Shown here one piece after another: positions 4,806 to 14,216 of a stretch of 50,368 nt of DNA. The translations under genes and the position numbers were made by a program. The first letter of the stretch is position 1. The number at the start of each line of letters is the position of its first letter. The stretch is from CAZWIT01 sp964533435 (lineage in GTDB: Bacteria > Patescibacteriota > Patescibacteriia > UBA1558 > GWA2-36-10), in assembly GCA_964533435.1 (NCBI GenBank), contig CAZHLU010000001.1:1-50368 (forward strand). Reading direction: 5' to 3'. Below the pieces are notes generated by a model. It had not been told where the DNA came from, made no database searches, and saw nothing but the letters and a program-made list of their open reading frames with translations.

Positions 4806-6006
4806 ATTTTCTTTTACCAGCTTGAATTACATCACCTGATTTTAGATTTAAATCTTGATCCCAATTCTCTACCTTGATTTGATTAAGTTTTAAGCCACCG
4901 CCTTCAATTAAACGGCGAGCTTCGGATTTGGAGTTTACTAATTTTATTTCCATTAACAAATCAACGGGATTAATTTTATTTTTGCTAATCGTAAACTCCG
5001 GCATATCGTCTGGATTTTCTTTTTTAGCAAAGACTTTGTCAAAATTTTCTTGGGCTAATTTTGCGTCTTTTTCAGAGTGGTACATTTTGACAATTTCATA
5101 AGCCAAGCGAACTTTTAGGTCGCGGGGATTGGTGCCAGCTTTCATTTGGGCTTCTAAGTCTTTTATTTCGGCTAGACTTAAATAAGTGCAGTCAATAAAG
5201 CATTGAATAATAGCTTCATCTGGTAAAGCCATAGTTTTACCAAACATATCAGTAGGATTTTCATCTAAACCAATACCAGTACCCAAACTTTTGCTCATTA
5301 ATTTTTCGCCAGTTACGGGATTTTCCAAGAGAGTAGTAGTGACCACAATCTTCTCACGATTTTGGTAAATTTTGGCTAAAGTACGACCAGCTAACATGTT
5401 AAAAGTTTGGTCAGTGCCACCAATTTCAACATCAGCTTTTAAAGCAACCGAGTCATAGCCTTGCATTAGTGGATAAAAAAATTCATGAACATATAAAGGT
5501 TTTTGTTCTTTTAGTCTTTTTTCAAAATTATCACGCTCTAACATTCTTTGGACAGTAAAGTGCGAAGCTAAATCAACCAAGTCAGCAAAATTTAATTTTT
5601 TTAGCCACTGGGAATTAAATTTAAATTCAATTGGATTTTTTTTGTCAGAAAAATTTAAAATTTTGCCAATTTGTTTTTTAAAATGTTTTAGATTTTCTTG
5701 TACTTGTTTTTCACTTAAACGTTGTCGAGCTGAGTTTTTGTCACTAGGATCGCCAATCATAGCAGTAAAATCGCCTATTAAAACAATGATTTTATGTCCT
5801 AAATCGTGCAGTCTTTTTAGGATAATATAGTTGGTAGCATGTCCCAAGTGAGCATAAGTAGCCGTAGGGTCAATACCCATATAAATTCGAAGTTGTTTAC
5901 CAGAATTTAAAAGTTTTTCCAAGGACTCTTTATTTGGATAAATGGTATCAATTGACCTAGTTAACAATTCTTGAATTTTGGCTTGATCTGTGTTAATTTT
6001 AGACAT
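4789..6006 (-). CDS. tyrS: Tyrosyl-tRNA synthetase
   Basis: A 405-residue class I synthetase that charges tRNA-Tyr in the cytoplasm. The HIGH-type motif is HLGH at 53-56, the KMSKS-type motif is LMSKS at 236-240, and GGTDQTFNMLAGR at about 196-208 belongs to the tyrosine/adenylate pocket. The C-terminal 65 residues (NPVDLLMEIKLVNSKSEARRL onward) form an S4 RNA-binding domain. Length fits the bacterial TyrRS of the TyrZ type. The gene is followed with a short overlap by the DUF1801 gene. Confidence 0.95.
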   Translation of the reverse strand: MSKINTDQAKIQELLTRSIDTIYPNKESLEKLLNSGKQLRIYMGIDPTATYAHLGHATNYIILKRLHDLGHKIIVLIGDFTAMIGDPSDKNSARQRLSEKQVQENLKHFKKQIGKILNFSDKKNPIEFKFNSQWLKKLNFADLVDLASHFTVQRMLERDNFEKRLKEQKPLYVHEFFYPLMQGYDSVALKADVEIGGTDQTFNMLAGRTLAKIYQNREKIVVTTTLLENPVTGEKLMSKSLGTGIGLDENPTDMFGKTMALPDEAIIQCFIDCTYLSLAEIKDLEAQMKAGTNPRDLKVRLAYEIVKMYHSEKDAKLAQENFDKVFAKKENPDDMPEFTISKNKINPVDLLMEIKLVNSKSEARRLIEGGGLKLNQIKVENWDQDLNLKSGDVIQAGKRKFAKIK

Positions 6007-6097
6007 ACTCTTTACAAAAATTTAAAATTTAAGCTTATTAATAGATATTCAAATTATAGCTTATTTTTGCTATAATTCAAATACTATATATATTTAC

Positions 6098-9007
6098 ATG
6101 CCAATACCTCAACTTAAATCAATGCGAGACAATAATGAATCAGGATCTAGCTTTAGTTCCCGCCCTTTGGGCCAGGGTAAAAAGAGTAGGTTTTTAAAAC
6201 CAAGACTATTTTTTGCCCAAAGGCCAAAAAATAGCAAACCTAAAAAAGGTCGCTTATTTAAGCGTTTGTTGCCAACTTTTTTATATTTATGTTTGATTGG
6301 TGGCATTTTTTTAATCGGGCTGATTGCTTATTATTCTAGTGGTTTACCTGAACCAGGAAAAATTATGGATCGTTCGGTGCCATTAAGCACCAAGATTTAT
6401 GATAGCAAGGGTGAGACTATATTATATGAAGTCCACGGCTCAGAGCAACGTACTTTGATCGATATTAATACCTTGCCTAAGTATGTTATTAATGCCACCA
6501 TTGCTGTAGAAGATAAAGATTTTTATAATCACTCCGGAATTTCCATTCGGGGTATTATCAGAGGTGTTTTTAAACAATTGTTAATGGGAGAAAGAGTCCA
6601 AGGTGGATCTACACTTACTCAACAGTTTGTTAAAAATGCGATCTTAACAGATGAACGCCGTGTATCTCGAAAAATAAAAGAATGGGTTTTGTCTTATCGC
6701 ATTGAAAAAAAATATAGTAAGCAAGAAATTTTAGGATTTTATTTTAATGAAATACCTTATGGTAGTTCCGCTTATGGTGTTGAATCAGCAGCTCATTATT
6801 ATTTTGATAAAGCCGCCAAAGATCTTACTTTAGCTCAAGCTACAATTTTAGCGGCTTTACCACAAGCACCTAGTTATTATTCACCTTATGGTAGTCATAA
6901 GGACGCTTTGATTGGTAGACAACGCTTGGTTTTAAAATTAATGGTTGAGCAGGGCTATATTACTCAAGAGGAAGCAGATCAAGCTAAGCAGGAAGAATTA
7001 ACTTTTAAAAAACGAGCTGAAAATATCAAGGCCCCGCATTTTGTGATGTATGTTAAAGAATTATTAGAACAAGAATACGGAGTTTTAAATGTTGAACAAG
7101 GTGGTTGGAAAATTATTACTTCCTTAGATTGGGACTTGCAGCAGCAAGCTGAAAAAGCCATACTCGAACAAGTAGAAAAAAATAAAGAAAAGTATGACGC
7201 CGGAAATGCCGCTCTAGTTGCTATTGATGTAAATACCGGTCAAGTTAAGGCCATGGTTGGCTCTAAGGATTATTTTGATGATGATATTGATGGTCAGGTA
7301 AATGTAGCTGTGGCTCCTCGTCAGCCTGGTAGTTCTCTAAAGCCATTTGTGTATTTAACAGCTTTCACTAGGGGTTTTCGTCCTGATACTATTTTGTTTG
7401 ATTTAAAAACTAAGTTTGGTATTAAATCGGACGGCACGCCTTATGAGCCACAAAACTATGACGGCGCTGAACATGGTCCAGTGACTATGCGTCAGGCTCT
7501 GGCTGGCTCTTTAAATATTCCAGCTGTTAAAACTTTGTATTTAGCTGGTCCTAATAATGTTTTAAAAACTGTATCCGATTTTGGCTATACTACTTTTAAA
7601 GCAGATAATCCTTGCGGTTTGTCTTTAGTTTTAGGTTGTGCTGAAGTTAAATTATTAGAGCATGCTAATGCTTATGCAGCCTTGGCTCGCGAAGGTGTTT
7701 ATCAGGATAGCATCTCTATCTTAAAAGTAGAGGATGCCAAAGGTAAGGTAATTAAAGAAAATAATGATGTAAAAGGTCGTCGTGTAATGGACAAGAAATA
7801 TGTTCATATGCTTACTGACGTTATGTCTGATAATTCAGCACGTGCTTATATTTTTGGAGAAAATAATTATTTGACTTTAGGTGATAGACCCGTAGCTGCT
7901 AAAACTGGTACTACTAATGATTATCATGATGCTTGGACAATGGGTTTTACGCCTGATTTGGCAGTTGGTGTCTGGGTTGGTAATAGTAATAATAAGGCTA
8001 TGAAAAAAGGAGCCGATGGTTCAGTGGTAGCAGCTCCAATTTGGAATAAGTTTATGCGGGAAGCAACTGCTAAAATGCCAGTAAGTGATTTTAAAAAAGA
8101 AGCACTTGAATCTTGTGATAAGCCAATGGTGTGCGGTACCTTAGGCAAAGAAACCATTGTTAAAGTTAATAAACAAAATGGTAAATTAGCAAGTGAATAT
8201 ACGCCTTATACCTTGATTGAAGAACGAAAATATAATGAAGTGCATAATATTTTACATTATGTAAATACCAATGATCCAATGGGTGCGCCACTTGATAATC
8301 CAAGTTCTGATCCGCAGTATGCTTCTTGGGAAGCACCAGTAAAAGTTTGGGCAGAAAAAGAAGGTTATATTAATAGTCAGCCACCAACGGAAGTTGATGA
8401 TGGTTTTACAGCAGCTAATCAGCCTAGCATTTCTTGGCTCAGTCCTAGTGCTGGCCAGGCTTTAAATCAGGTGCCAATTAATTTAAGTGTTCAAGCTAGT
8501 GGCCCTAATGGCATTGCAAGAGTAGAATATTTTATTGATCAGCAAAAAATTGGAGAGAGTTTTGCAAGTCCTTATAGTTTATCTTGGACACCGAATTCTT
8601 TTATTGCCAATGGTCAACATAATTTACGAGCCATTGCTTTTGATAGTAGTGAGAATTTTAAAGAAACAATTATTAATATTGATTTGCAGATTGCTAGTAA
8701 TAATCGTTCTTATGATTTGAAATTTGTAGAACCAGTAAGTCAAAGTACAATAGAATCAAGCTCCTTGCCAGTCAATATTAAATTATCTTTAGATAGACCA
8801 AGTGCAGTTAAAAAAATTGATTTCTACTATCAGTTTAATGGTGGTTCATCACAATGGTTTAACTATTTGGAAAATCCTAGTGATACTAATCTAGTGGTTT
8901 CCTGGGGCCAGGGTTTAGCCAAAGGCAATTATCAGCTATACATGATAGTGCTTGATAGTTCTGGTCAAACAGCTACTTCACCAGTTTTAAATCTAACGAT
9001 TCAATAA
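6098..9007 (+). CDS. Class A penicillin-binding protein (PBP1A-type) with C-terminal Ig-like domains
   Basis: A 969-residue bifunctional cell-wall synthase. A basic cytoplasmic tail precedes one membrane helix (about 59-79). The glycosyltransferase-51 domain follows, with VEDKDFYNH (catalytic Glu138), GGSTLTQQ (169-176) and RKIKEWVLSYRIEKKYSK. The transpeptidase domain has S412-x-x-K415 in PGSSLKPF, SLN at 471-473 and KTG at 602-604, all intact. After about residue 765 come two beta-rich Ig-like segments (PSISWLSPSAGQALNQVPIN and SYDLKFVEPVSQSTIESSSL), longer than the usual PBP1A tail, perhaps for binding wall or surface partners. It is followed by a strong terminator. Confidence 0.93.
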   Translation: MPIPQLKSMRDNNESGSSFSSRPLGQGKKSRFLKPRLFFAQRPKNSKPKKGRLFKRLLPTFLYLCLIGGIFLIGLIAYYSSGLPEPGKIMDRSVPLSTKIYDSKGETILYEVHGSEQRTLIDINTLPKYVINATIAVEDKDFYNHSGISIRGIIRGVFKQLLMGERVQGGSTLTQQFVKNAILTDERRVSRKIKEWVLSYRIEKKYSKQEILGFYFNEIPYGSSAYGVESAAHYYFDKAAKDLTLAQATILAALPQAPSYYSPYGSHKDALIGRQRLVLKLMVEQGYITQEEADQAKQEELTFKKRAENIKAPHFVMYVKELLEQEYGVLNVEQGGWKIITSLDWDLQQQAEKAILEQVEKNKEKYDAGNAALVAIDVNTGQVKAMVGSKDYFDDDIDGQVNVAVAPRQPGSSLKPFVYLTAFTRGFRPDTILFDLKTKFGIKSDGTPYEPQNYDGAEHGPVTMRQALAGSLNIPAVKTLYLAGPNNVLKTVSDFGYTTFKADNPCGLSLVLGCAEVKLLEHANAYAALAREGVYQDSISILKVEDAKGKVIKENNDVKGRRVMDKKYVHMLTDVMSDNSARAYIFGENNYLTLGDRPVAAKTGTTNDYHDAWTMGFTPDLAVGVWVGNSNNKAMKKGADGSVVAAPIWNKFMREATAKMPVSDFKKEALESCDKPMVCGTLGKETIVKVNKQNGKLASEYTPYTLIEERKYNEVHNILHYVNTNDPMGAPLDNPSSDPQYASWEAPVKVWAEKEGYINSQPPTEVDDGFTAANQPSISWLSPSAGQALNQVPINLSVQASGPNGIARVEYFIDQQKIGESFASPYSLSWTPNSFIANGQHNLRAIAFDSSENFKETIINIDLQIASNNRSYDLKFVEPVSQSTIESSSLPVNIKLSLDRPSAVKKIDFYYQFNGGSSQWFNYLENPSDTNLVVSWGQGLAKGNYQLYMIVLDSSGQTATSPVLNLTIQ

Positions 9008-9013
9008 TAATTT

Positions 9014-9037
9014 AGCCCCGCAGTAGCGGGGCTTTTT
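9014..9037 (+). terminator. Terminator of the PBP gene
   Basis: AGCCCCGC, loop AGTA, GCGGGGCT, then TTTT. It ends where a too-early uvrB start would begin, supporting the downstream start for uvrB. Confidence 0.85.
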
Positions 9038-9079
9038 ATGCTTGCCAAAAGGCACAAAAAACAGTATGATAATTTAATT

Positions 9080-11044
9080 ATGGATTTTAAATTAGTTTCT
9101 AAATTCAAGCCCGCTGGCGATCAGGAACAAGCTATTAAAAGTTTAGTAGCTGGTTTAAAATCGGGCTATAAAGAGCAGACATTGTTGGGCGTTACTGGCT
9201 CCGGCAAAACTTTTACTATGGCCAATGTCATTAATCAGGTGCAACGGCCAACTTTAGTAATATCTCATAATAAAACTTTAGCTGCGCAACTGGCTTCTGA
9301 GTTTCAAGATTTTTTTCCAGATAATGCTGTACATTATTTTGTATCTTATTATGACTATTATCAACCAGAGGCTTATTTGCCAGCTTCGGATACTTATATC
9401 GAAAAAGAAACACAGATTAATCAAGAAATTGATCGTTTGCGTCATGCTAGTACACAGAGTCTACTAACTCGACGCGATGTTTTGATTGTCGCTTCGGTTT
9501 CTTGTATTTATAACCTAGGTAATCCAGCAGCCTATCAAGAATTTAAAATTGATTTAAGTGTTGGCAGAGAATATAATCGTTTTAAATTATTAAAAAATTT
9601 AAATAATTTACAATACAGTCGCAATGACTTAGTTTTAAGTAGGGGCAACTTTACAGTTAAGGGTGAAATTATTGAAATCTTTGCTTCTGGAGAGGAACAC
9701 GAGTTTTATCGCCTTAGTTTTTTTGGTGAAAAGTTAGAGAGTATTGAACTGATAAATATTTTTAGTCATCAAGTAGTAGCTTCTCTTGCTCAAGCTTATA
9801 TTTTTCCGGCCAAACATTTTATTGCTCAGCCAGAAGATGTTAAGGGGATTTTAGACAATATTCACCAGGATGCAGATAAAGAAGTAGCGGCCATGAAAAA
9901 ACAAGGAAAGATTTTAGAAGCCGAACGTCTAAAAATCAGGGTTAATAATGATTTAGAAATGATTCAAGAAACCGGTTATTGTAATGGTATTGAAAATTAT
10001 TCTCGTTATTTTGATGGACGTAAAGTAGGTGATCCACCGAATAGTTTACTTGATTATTTTCCAGATGATTTTCTATTGATGATTGATGAATCGCATATGA
10101 CCTTGCCTCAAATTTCTGGTATGTACAACGGTGATAAGGCGCGTAAAGCAAATTTAATTGACTTTGGTTTTAGGTTAAAAGCTTCTTATGATAATCGTCC
10201 TTTAACTTTTCAGGAGTTTGAAAATAATATTAAGCAAGTAATTTATATGTCGGCTACACCAGCTGAATATGAGCTTACTCGCTCTCAAAATATTGTTGAG
10301 CAATTGATTCGGCCTACTTATATTTTAGATCCTAGCGTAGAAATCAGAAAAACCGCTGGTCAACTTGATGATTTGGTAAAAGAAGTAAAAGCCGTAGTTG
10401 CCAAAAAACAAAGGGTTTTAATTACAACTTTAACCAAGCGTTTATCTGAAGATTTAACAGAAATATTACTGGCTAAAGATATTAAAGTACAATACTTGCA
10501 TTCAGAAGTTAAGACTCTAGATCGGATTCAAATCTTACATGATTTACGCAGCGGTAAATATGATGTTTTGATTGGTGTTAATTTGTTGCGCGAAGGTTTA
10601 GATTTGCCAGAAGTTTCCTTGGTGGCTATTTTGGATGCTGACAAAGAGGGTTTTTTGCGTTCACGATCTTCAATGATACAGGTAATGGGCAGAGCTGCTC
10701 GTCATCAAGATGGTCGGGTCATTATGTATGCTGATAAAATAACCGGCTCAATGCAAGCAGCTATTGCCGAAACTGAGCGTCGCCGTAAATTACAGTCTCA
10801 ATATAATCAAGAACACGGAGTAAAGCCCCAGTCAGTGAGTAAGAGTCTAAAAGACGTCAGCTTAAAAGAATTAGACAAACAAGCTAATTTTAGTGATCAG
10901 ATTAAAAATTTGGATAAAAAAGCCAAGGCAATTTTAGTCAAAGACTTAAAACAGGAAATGGAGTTAGCAGCGGATAATTGGGAATTTGAAAAAGCTATTG
11001 AACTTAGGGATAAATTAAATATTTTGACGGCTAAAAATAAATAA
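9080..11044 (+). CDS. uvrB: UvrABC system protein B
   Basis: Nucleotide excision repair helicase-like subunit that verifies damage and recruits UvrC. With the start at 9080 (MDFKLVSKFKPAGDQ, the family's usual N-terminus) it is 654 residues. An upstream in-frame ATG at 9038 abuts a terminator and is unlikely. Walker A GVTGSGKT is at 37-44, followed by the beta-hairpin region YYDYYQPEAYLP with DTYIEK. Helicase motifs include LLMIDESHMTLPQ and REGLDLPEVSLVAILDADKEG with QVMGRAARH. The C-terminal UVR motif (LKQEMELAADNWEFEKAIELR) binds UvrC. truB begins two bases after it. Confidence 0.95.
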   Translation: MDFKLVSKFKPAGDQEQAIKSLVAGLKSGYKEQTLLGVTGSGKTFTMANVINQVQRPTLVISHNKTLAAQLASEFQDFFPDNAVHYFVSYYDYYQPEAYLPASDTYIEKETQINQEIDRLRHASTQSLLTRRDVLIVASVSCIYNLGNPAAYQEFKIDLSVGREYNRFKLLKNLNNLQYSRNDLVLSRGNFTVKGEIIEIFASGEEHEFYRLSFFGEKLESIELINIFSHQVVASLAQAYIFPAKHFIAQPEDVKGILDNIHQDADKEVAAMKKQGKILEAERLKIRVNNDLEMIQETGYCNGIENYSRYFDGRKVGDPPNSLLDYFPDDFLLMIDESHMTLPQISGMYNGDKARKANLIDFGFRLKASYDNRPLTFQEFENNIKQVIYMSATPAEYELTRSQNIVEQLIRPTYILDPSVEIRKTAGQLDDLVKEVKAVVAKKQRVLITTLTKRLSEDLTEILLAKDIKVQYLHSEVKTLDRIQILHDLRSGKYDVLIGVNLLREGLDLPEVSLVAILDADKEGFLRSRSSMIQVMGRAARHQDGRVIMYADKITGSMQAAIAETERRRKLQSQYNQEHGVKPQSVSKSLKDVSLKELDKQANFSDQIKNLDKKAKAILVKDLKQEMELAADNWEFEKAIELRDKLNILTAKNK

Positions 11045-11045
11045 G

Positions 11046-11813
11046 ATGTCAGTAGCGGATTTTTTAAATAATTTTTCTAAAGAGAAGTTGGAAAATATTT
11101 ATAATGATCCAAGGGCAGCTTTTTATTTGGTGAATAAGTCAAAAGGCCAACACTCATTTAAAATTGTAGCTACTCTGCGCCAGCTTTTGGGTATTAAAAA
11201 AGTTGGTTTTGCCGGTACCTTAGACCCATTAGCCTCTGGTTTGATGATAATAGCTGCAGGGCCCGCTACTAAATTATTAGATCTATTTCATCTGCTACCT
11301 AAGACTTATCAAGTTAGTATAGTTTTTGGGCAAACTTCAGCTAGTTTTGATTTAGAACAAGATGTAATAATAAATTCCAATGCCAAAGAATTTACTAGAG
11401 AGGATCTAGATAAATATTTAAATAATTTTTTAGGTAAACAAGAACAAGTAGTGCCAATTTATTCAGCTAAAAAAGTAGCTGGTAAAAAATTACATGAGTT
11501 AGCCAGGCTTGGGCAGACTTTAGAAAATTTGCCCAAGAATAAAATTGAAATTTATAGTTTAAAAGTTTTATCTTTTTCTTATCCAAATTTAGATTTAGAG
11601 GTCAGCTGTTCGGCCGGTACTTATATTCGTAGTTTGGTAAGTGATTTGGGTCATTTAAGTAAAAACGGCGCCGTTATGTCTGATTTAAAAAGAACTGAAA
11701 TTGGCCCCTGCTATTTAAATCAAGCTATTGATATGAAAGATTTATCAGTTATTGAAATAAAAAAACAAGCCTTAAGTGTTAAAGAGATGCTTGCTTCTTT
11801 GTCTAAATTTTAG
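11046..11813 (+). CDS. truB: tRNA pseudouridine-55 synthase
   Basis: A 255-residue enzyme that makes pseudouridine 55 in the T-loop of tRNAs. The catalytic aspartate is D60 in VGFAGTLDPLASG; SAGTYIRSLVSDLG (about 186-199) is the other family motif. The N-terminal motif usually read as KPxGxTS is NKSKGQHSF here, a mild oddity. It is coupled to uvrB with a two-base gap. Its last 17 codons, stop codon and downstream terminator are duplicated at 14164-14274, beyond an apparent 2.4-kb insertion. Confidence 0.93.
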   Translation: MSVADFLNNFSKEKLENIYNDPRAAFYLVNKSKGQHSFKIVATLRQLLGIKKVGFAGTLDPLASGLMIIAAGPATKLLDLFHLLPKTYQVSIVFGQTSASFDLEQDVIINSNAKEFTREDLDKYLNNFLGKQEQVVPIYSAKKVAGKKLHELARLGQTLENLPKNKIEIYSLKVLSFSYPNLDLEVSCSAGTYIRSLVSDLGHLSKNGAVMSDLKRTEIGPCYLNQAIDMKDLSVIEIKKQALSVKEMLASLSKF

Positions 11814-11871
11814 TTAGTTTTTATTTGTGAGCTTAACTATCAGTGCCTTTAATTTGGTCACTGATTTTTTT
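11761..11871. repeat. Direct repeat copy A (truB 3' end and terminator)
   Basis: 11761-11825 is identical over 65 bases to 14164-14228, and the next roughly 45 bases match with about six differences. The two copies are 2403 bases apart in the same orientation and flank the regulator/cysteine-rich/protease genes. Confidence 0.9.
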
Positions 11872-11872
11872 T
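11839..11872 (+). terminator. truB terminator
   Basis: ATCAGTG (11839-11845) pairs with CACTGAT (11859-11865), followed by a T run. It reaches into the 3' end of the converging regulator gene. In copy B the same bases are part of the 83-residue protein's coding end. Confidence 0.65.
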
Positions 11873-12622
11873 AATATTTTTTAAGTAATTTTCAGCTTTT
11901 AGTGATACATCCCAAATTATTTCAAAAATGGAATGGAAGACTTCGGCCAGTGTTGAATCACTGATGATTAATAAGTATCTATGTTCGAATGAGTAAAGGG
12001 CAACATTATTTTCCCATAGGGATAAATCGTAGTTAAAATGGTGTCCGCGGGGCATAACACGCATTTGTATGCGCATTTTTTTTGAATTATTTAGTAGATT
12101 CAAATTAACGTCATCGTGTGAAATTAATCCACGGGTTTTTTGAAATTTATCAATACTGAATCTTTTTTCCAAAGTTTCAAAAAGATTTGGGAAGTGTTCT
12201 AGCCATTTAACATGATTAGATATAAAGTCATTTTTTTTTGCATACCCGATTTCTTCTAACCAGACTTTTTCCATGTCTTCGCGATGATCATAATATCTAA
12301 TCACGGGTTTATCTTTTGGTTGATGTGTAAAAGATTTAAGTAAAGGTAAAATTTCTAAAGCAGTCTGTTCTTGCTCTCTAATATGACGTAAAAAGCGACT
12401 AGGCGGATCCGCATTATAAAAAGTTTTTTTACCCTTAAAGGTTAATCCGGCTAGTTGTTTCCGTCTTAATTCTTCTAATACTAAATAAACAGTTGGCCTT
12501 TTTAAGCCCGTTTTGTTGGCAATAGCTAAAGGAGTTGTTTTACCTAACTCTAATAAAGTAAGATAAACTTTGGCTTCTCGCTCGGTTAAATTTAATTTTT
12601 GTAGATTTTTAATAATATCCAT
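11858..12622 (-). CDS. TrmB-family transcriptional regulator
   Basis: A 254-residue protein with an N-terminal winged helix-turn-helix (about 8-75: LNLTEREAKVYLTLLELGKT, then KRPTVYLVLEELRRKQL), typical of TrmB/sugar-specific regulators. An alpha/beta C-terminal sensor-like part follows. Its ligand is unknown. It is divergent from the cysteine-rich/protease pair across 203 bases, so it may control them and itself. Its last residues (KNIKKNQ) are encoded by the repeated DNA of copy A, so the 3' end was probably created or altered by the insertion. Confidence 0.8.
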   Translation of the reverse strand: MDIIKNLQKLNLTEREAKVYLTLLELGKTTPLAIANKTGLKRPTVYLVLEELRRKQLAGLTFKGKKTFYNADPPSRFLRHIREQEQTALEILPLLKSFTHQPKDKPVIRYYDHREDMEKVWLEEIGYAKKNDFISNHVKWLEHFPNLFETLEKRFSIDKFQKTRGLISHDDVNLNLLNNSKKMRIQMRVMPRGHHFNYDLSLWENNVALYSFEHRYLLIISDSTLAEVFHSIFEIIWDVSLKAENYLKNIKKNQ

Positions 12623-12825
12623 ATTCTTAATATACGATAAAATAAAAAAATGTCAAGAATTATAACATAATTTTTAAATTTTATATATTTTTGGCTAATA
12701 TTAGAGAATAAAAAGCTATTTTACTATTTTAAATAGTGACAATTTTTAGATATAAGATAATCTTAAATTAAGACAGTACTTTAAAAATTAATTTATTGGC
12801 CTTAAATTGTGAATAGAGGTGCGTT

Positions 12826-13092
12826 ATGAATAAGAATACTGCGTTAGCCCCAGTTTGTTTAAATGTGATTTGCGGTATTTATAATTGCCCACACTATCCT
12901 AATTTGAGCAAGACGACAGCTAATATTTATTGGCAAATACCACCTTGTCATATTGATATGGCTCATTCCTATTGTGCTGTATTTAAGGTTAATAGTGGTC
13001 ATTGTGGAGAGTGTGGCATTATTGTTTGTCAGCAAAATAATTTGCTTGACAACACGATGACACAAATTGCAGAGGAAGGGGAAAAGCCATGA
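12826..13092 (+). CDS. Cysteine-rich small protein of unknown function
   Basis: An 88-residue protein with eight cysteines (VCLNVICGIYNC, PPCH, SYC, GHCGECGIIVC) and several histidines, but no signal peptide. A zinc- or metal-binding role is conceivable; no family recognised. A GAGGTGCGTT stretch lies just before the ATG. Its end overlaps the start of the protease gene by four bases (ATGA), so the two are translationally coupled. Confidence 0.65.
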   Translation: MNKNTALAPVCLNVICGIYNCPHYPNLSKTTANIYWQIPPCHIDMAHSYCAVFKVNSGHCGECGIIVCQQNNLLDNTMTQIAEEGEKP

Positions 13093-14069
13093 AGAAATTC
13101 GTGACTTGTGTGCTAGTTGTGCTAGCGAGTTGTTTGCTGGTATTAGGGTGTGATCGACAAGCAGGCGATCCTGTTAATCCGGATTTGCTTGATGGTAGTG
13201 ACGGGTTTAGTGATTTTAATCCAGTGGATGTTGATAGTCAGTATACGCAGGATGAGCTTGATAGCATGTTTGCTGATACTATCAGGGAAGACAATTATTC
13301 ATCTTTGACAATTTCTGACTATTTGGCAGCCGAAAAGATGATGATTACTGATTTTCCGGACAAGGCTTTGAATTTGCGAGGAAGGACAGTGATTAGCAAT
13401 ACGACTTCTTCGCCGGCGCGTTTTGTTGGCATTATTACCTCTTTTTGGCCTAATGGTAGGATGACCACTGGTAGTGGTTATATGGTTGGGTCTAAGCATG
13501 TGTTGACTGCTGGTCACAACGTTTATTTCGCCCAATTTGGTGGTTATGCTCGCGCTATTCTTTTTTCACCTGGTCTTAATAGGGATGTTTTTCCTTATGG
13601 CACGTCTAATGTAAACGCTAGTCGTACGCCACGAGCTTGGATTACTAGTGCAAATAAAGAAGCAGATGTCAGTGTTTTGCGTTTGCAACATTCCCTTGGT
13701 TATAGAACTGGTTGGATTTATCTGGAAGCGTGGTATAGTAGCGATACAAGTTCCAGGAGCTGTAGAATGAATGGTTATGATGGTGATGCTTTCTCTTATT
13801 ATGGTAAGCCAGTACAAATGACTCGGTCTGGGACCGCTGATGTTTTGAAAGATTGGGCATTTAGAGCTACTAATAGGTATGCTGCTAATTTTTATGCTCC
13901 TGCTGGTTCTAGCGGTGGTTTGCTTTGGCGCGTAGCCTCAGGAGGTACTCCAGTTGCTATCGGCGTCAGTACTGATGGAAATGCTTTTGGACTTTCCCGT
14001 TCTCAAGGTGTGCGAATGACTCCTGCCTTGACCGATTTGGTCAGAGCATTTAAGGCTGATTATCCGTAA
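13089..14069 (+). CDS. Secreted lipoprotein serine protease, V8/trypsin-like
   Basis: The 326-residue protein has a lipoprotein signal peptide with lipobox VLGC and lipidated Cys21, then an acidic linker. The chymotrypsin-fold catalytic triad is visible: H143 in VLTAGH, D193 in EADVSVLRL and S275 in AGSSGG (GSSGG rather than GDSGG). FVGIITSFWPNGRMTTGSGYMVG is the usual strand before the histidine. This resembles the V8-like Glu-specific endopeptidase group. A prodomain may cover about 30-105. G+C is higher than in flanking core genes. It is coupled to the cysteine-rich gene and divergent from a TrmB-like regulator, all inside an apparent insertion. Confidence 0.85.
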   Translation: MKKFVTCVLVVLASCLLVLGCDRQAGDPVNPDLLDGSDGFSDFNPVDVDSQYTQDELDSMFADTIREDNYSSLTISDYLAAEKMMITDFPDKALNLRGRTVISNTTSSPARFVGIITSFWPNGRMTTGSGYMVGSKHVLTAGHNVYFAQFGGYARAILFSPGLNRDVFPYGTSNVNASRTPRAWITSANKEADVSVLRLQHSLGYRTGWIYLEAWYSSDTSSRSCRMNGYDGDAFSYYGKPVQMTRSGTADVLKDWAFRATNRYAANFYAPAGSSGGLLWRVASGGTPVAIGVSTDGNAFGLSRSQGVRMTPALTDLVRAFKADYP

Positions 14070-14079
14070 TTACATTTTT

Positions 14080-14114
14080 GGGATCCAGTGTATTTATGCA
14101 TTGGATCCCTTTTT
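14080..14114 (+). terminator. Terminator of the protease gene
   Basis: GGGATCCA (14080-14087) and TGGATCCC (14102-14109), followed by TTTTT. Confidence 0.85.
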
Positions 14115-14163
14115 GTATAGTTGTTATTTTTTTATTTTATCTGAGGAATATAAATTTTTTTCT

Positions 14164-14216
14164 AAAAACAAGCCTTAAGTGTTAAAGAGATGCTTGCTTC
14201 TTTGTCTAAATTTTAG
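14164..14216 (+). pseudogene. truB: truB 3' fragment
   Basis: It encodes the last residues of TruB (KQALSVKEMLASLSKF and stop) with no start or upstream part. It is a duplication remnant left by the insertion, not a gene. Confidence 0.85.

Noticed and set aside
9038..9079. Upstream start of uvrB at 9038
   Set aside because: The ATG sits directly on the T run of the preceding terminator, and the 14 added residues do not match the family; the start at 9080 gives the normal N-terminus.
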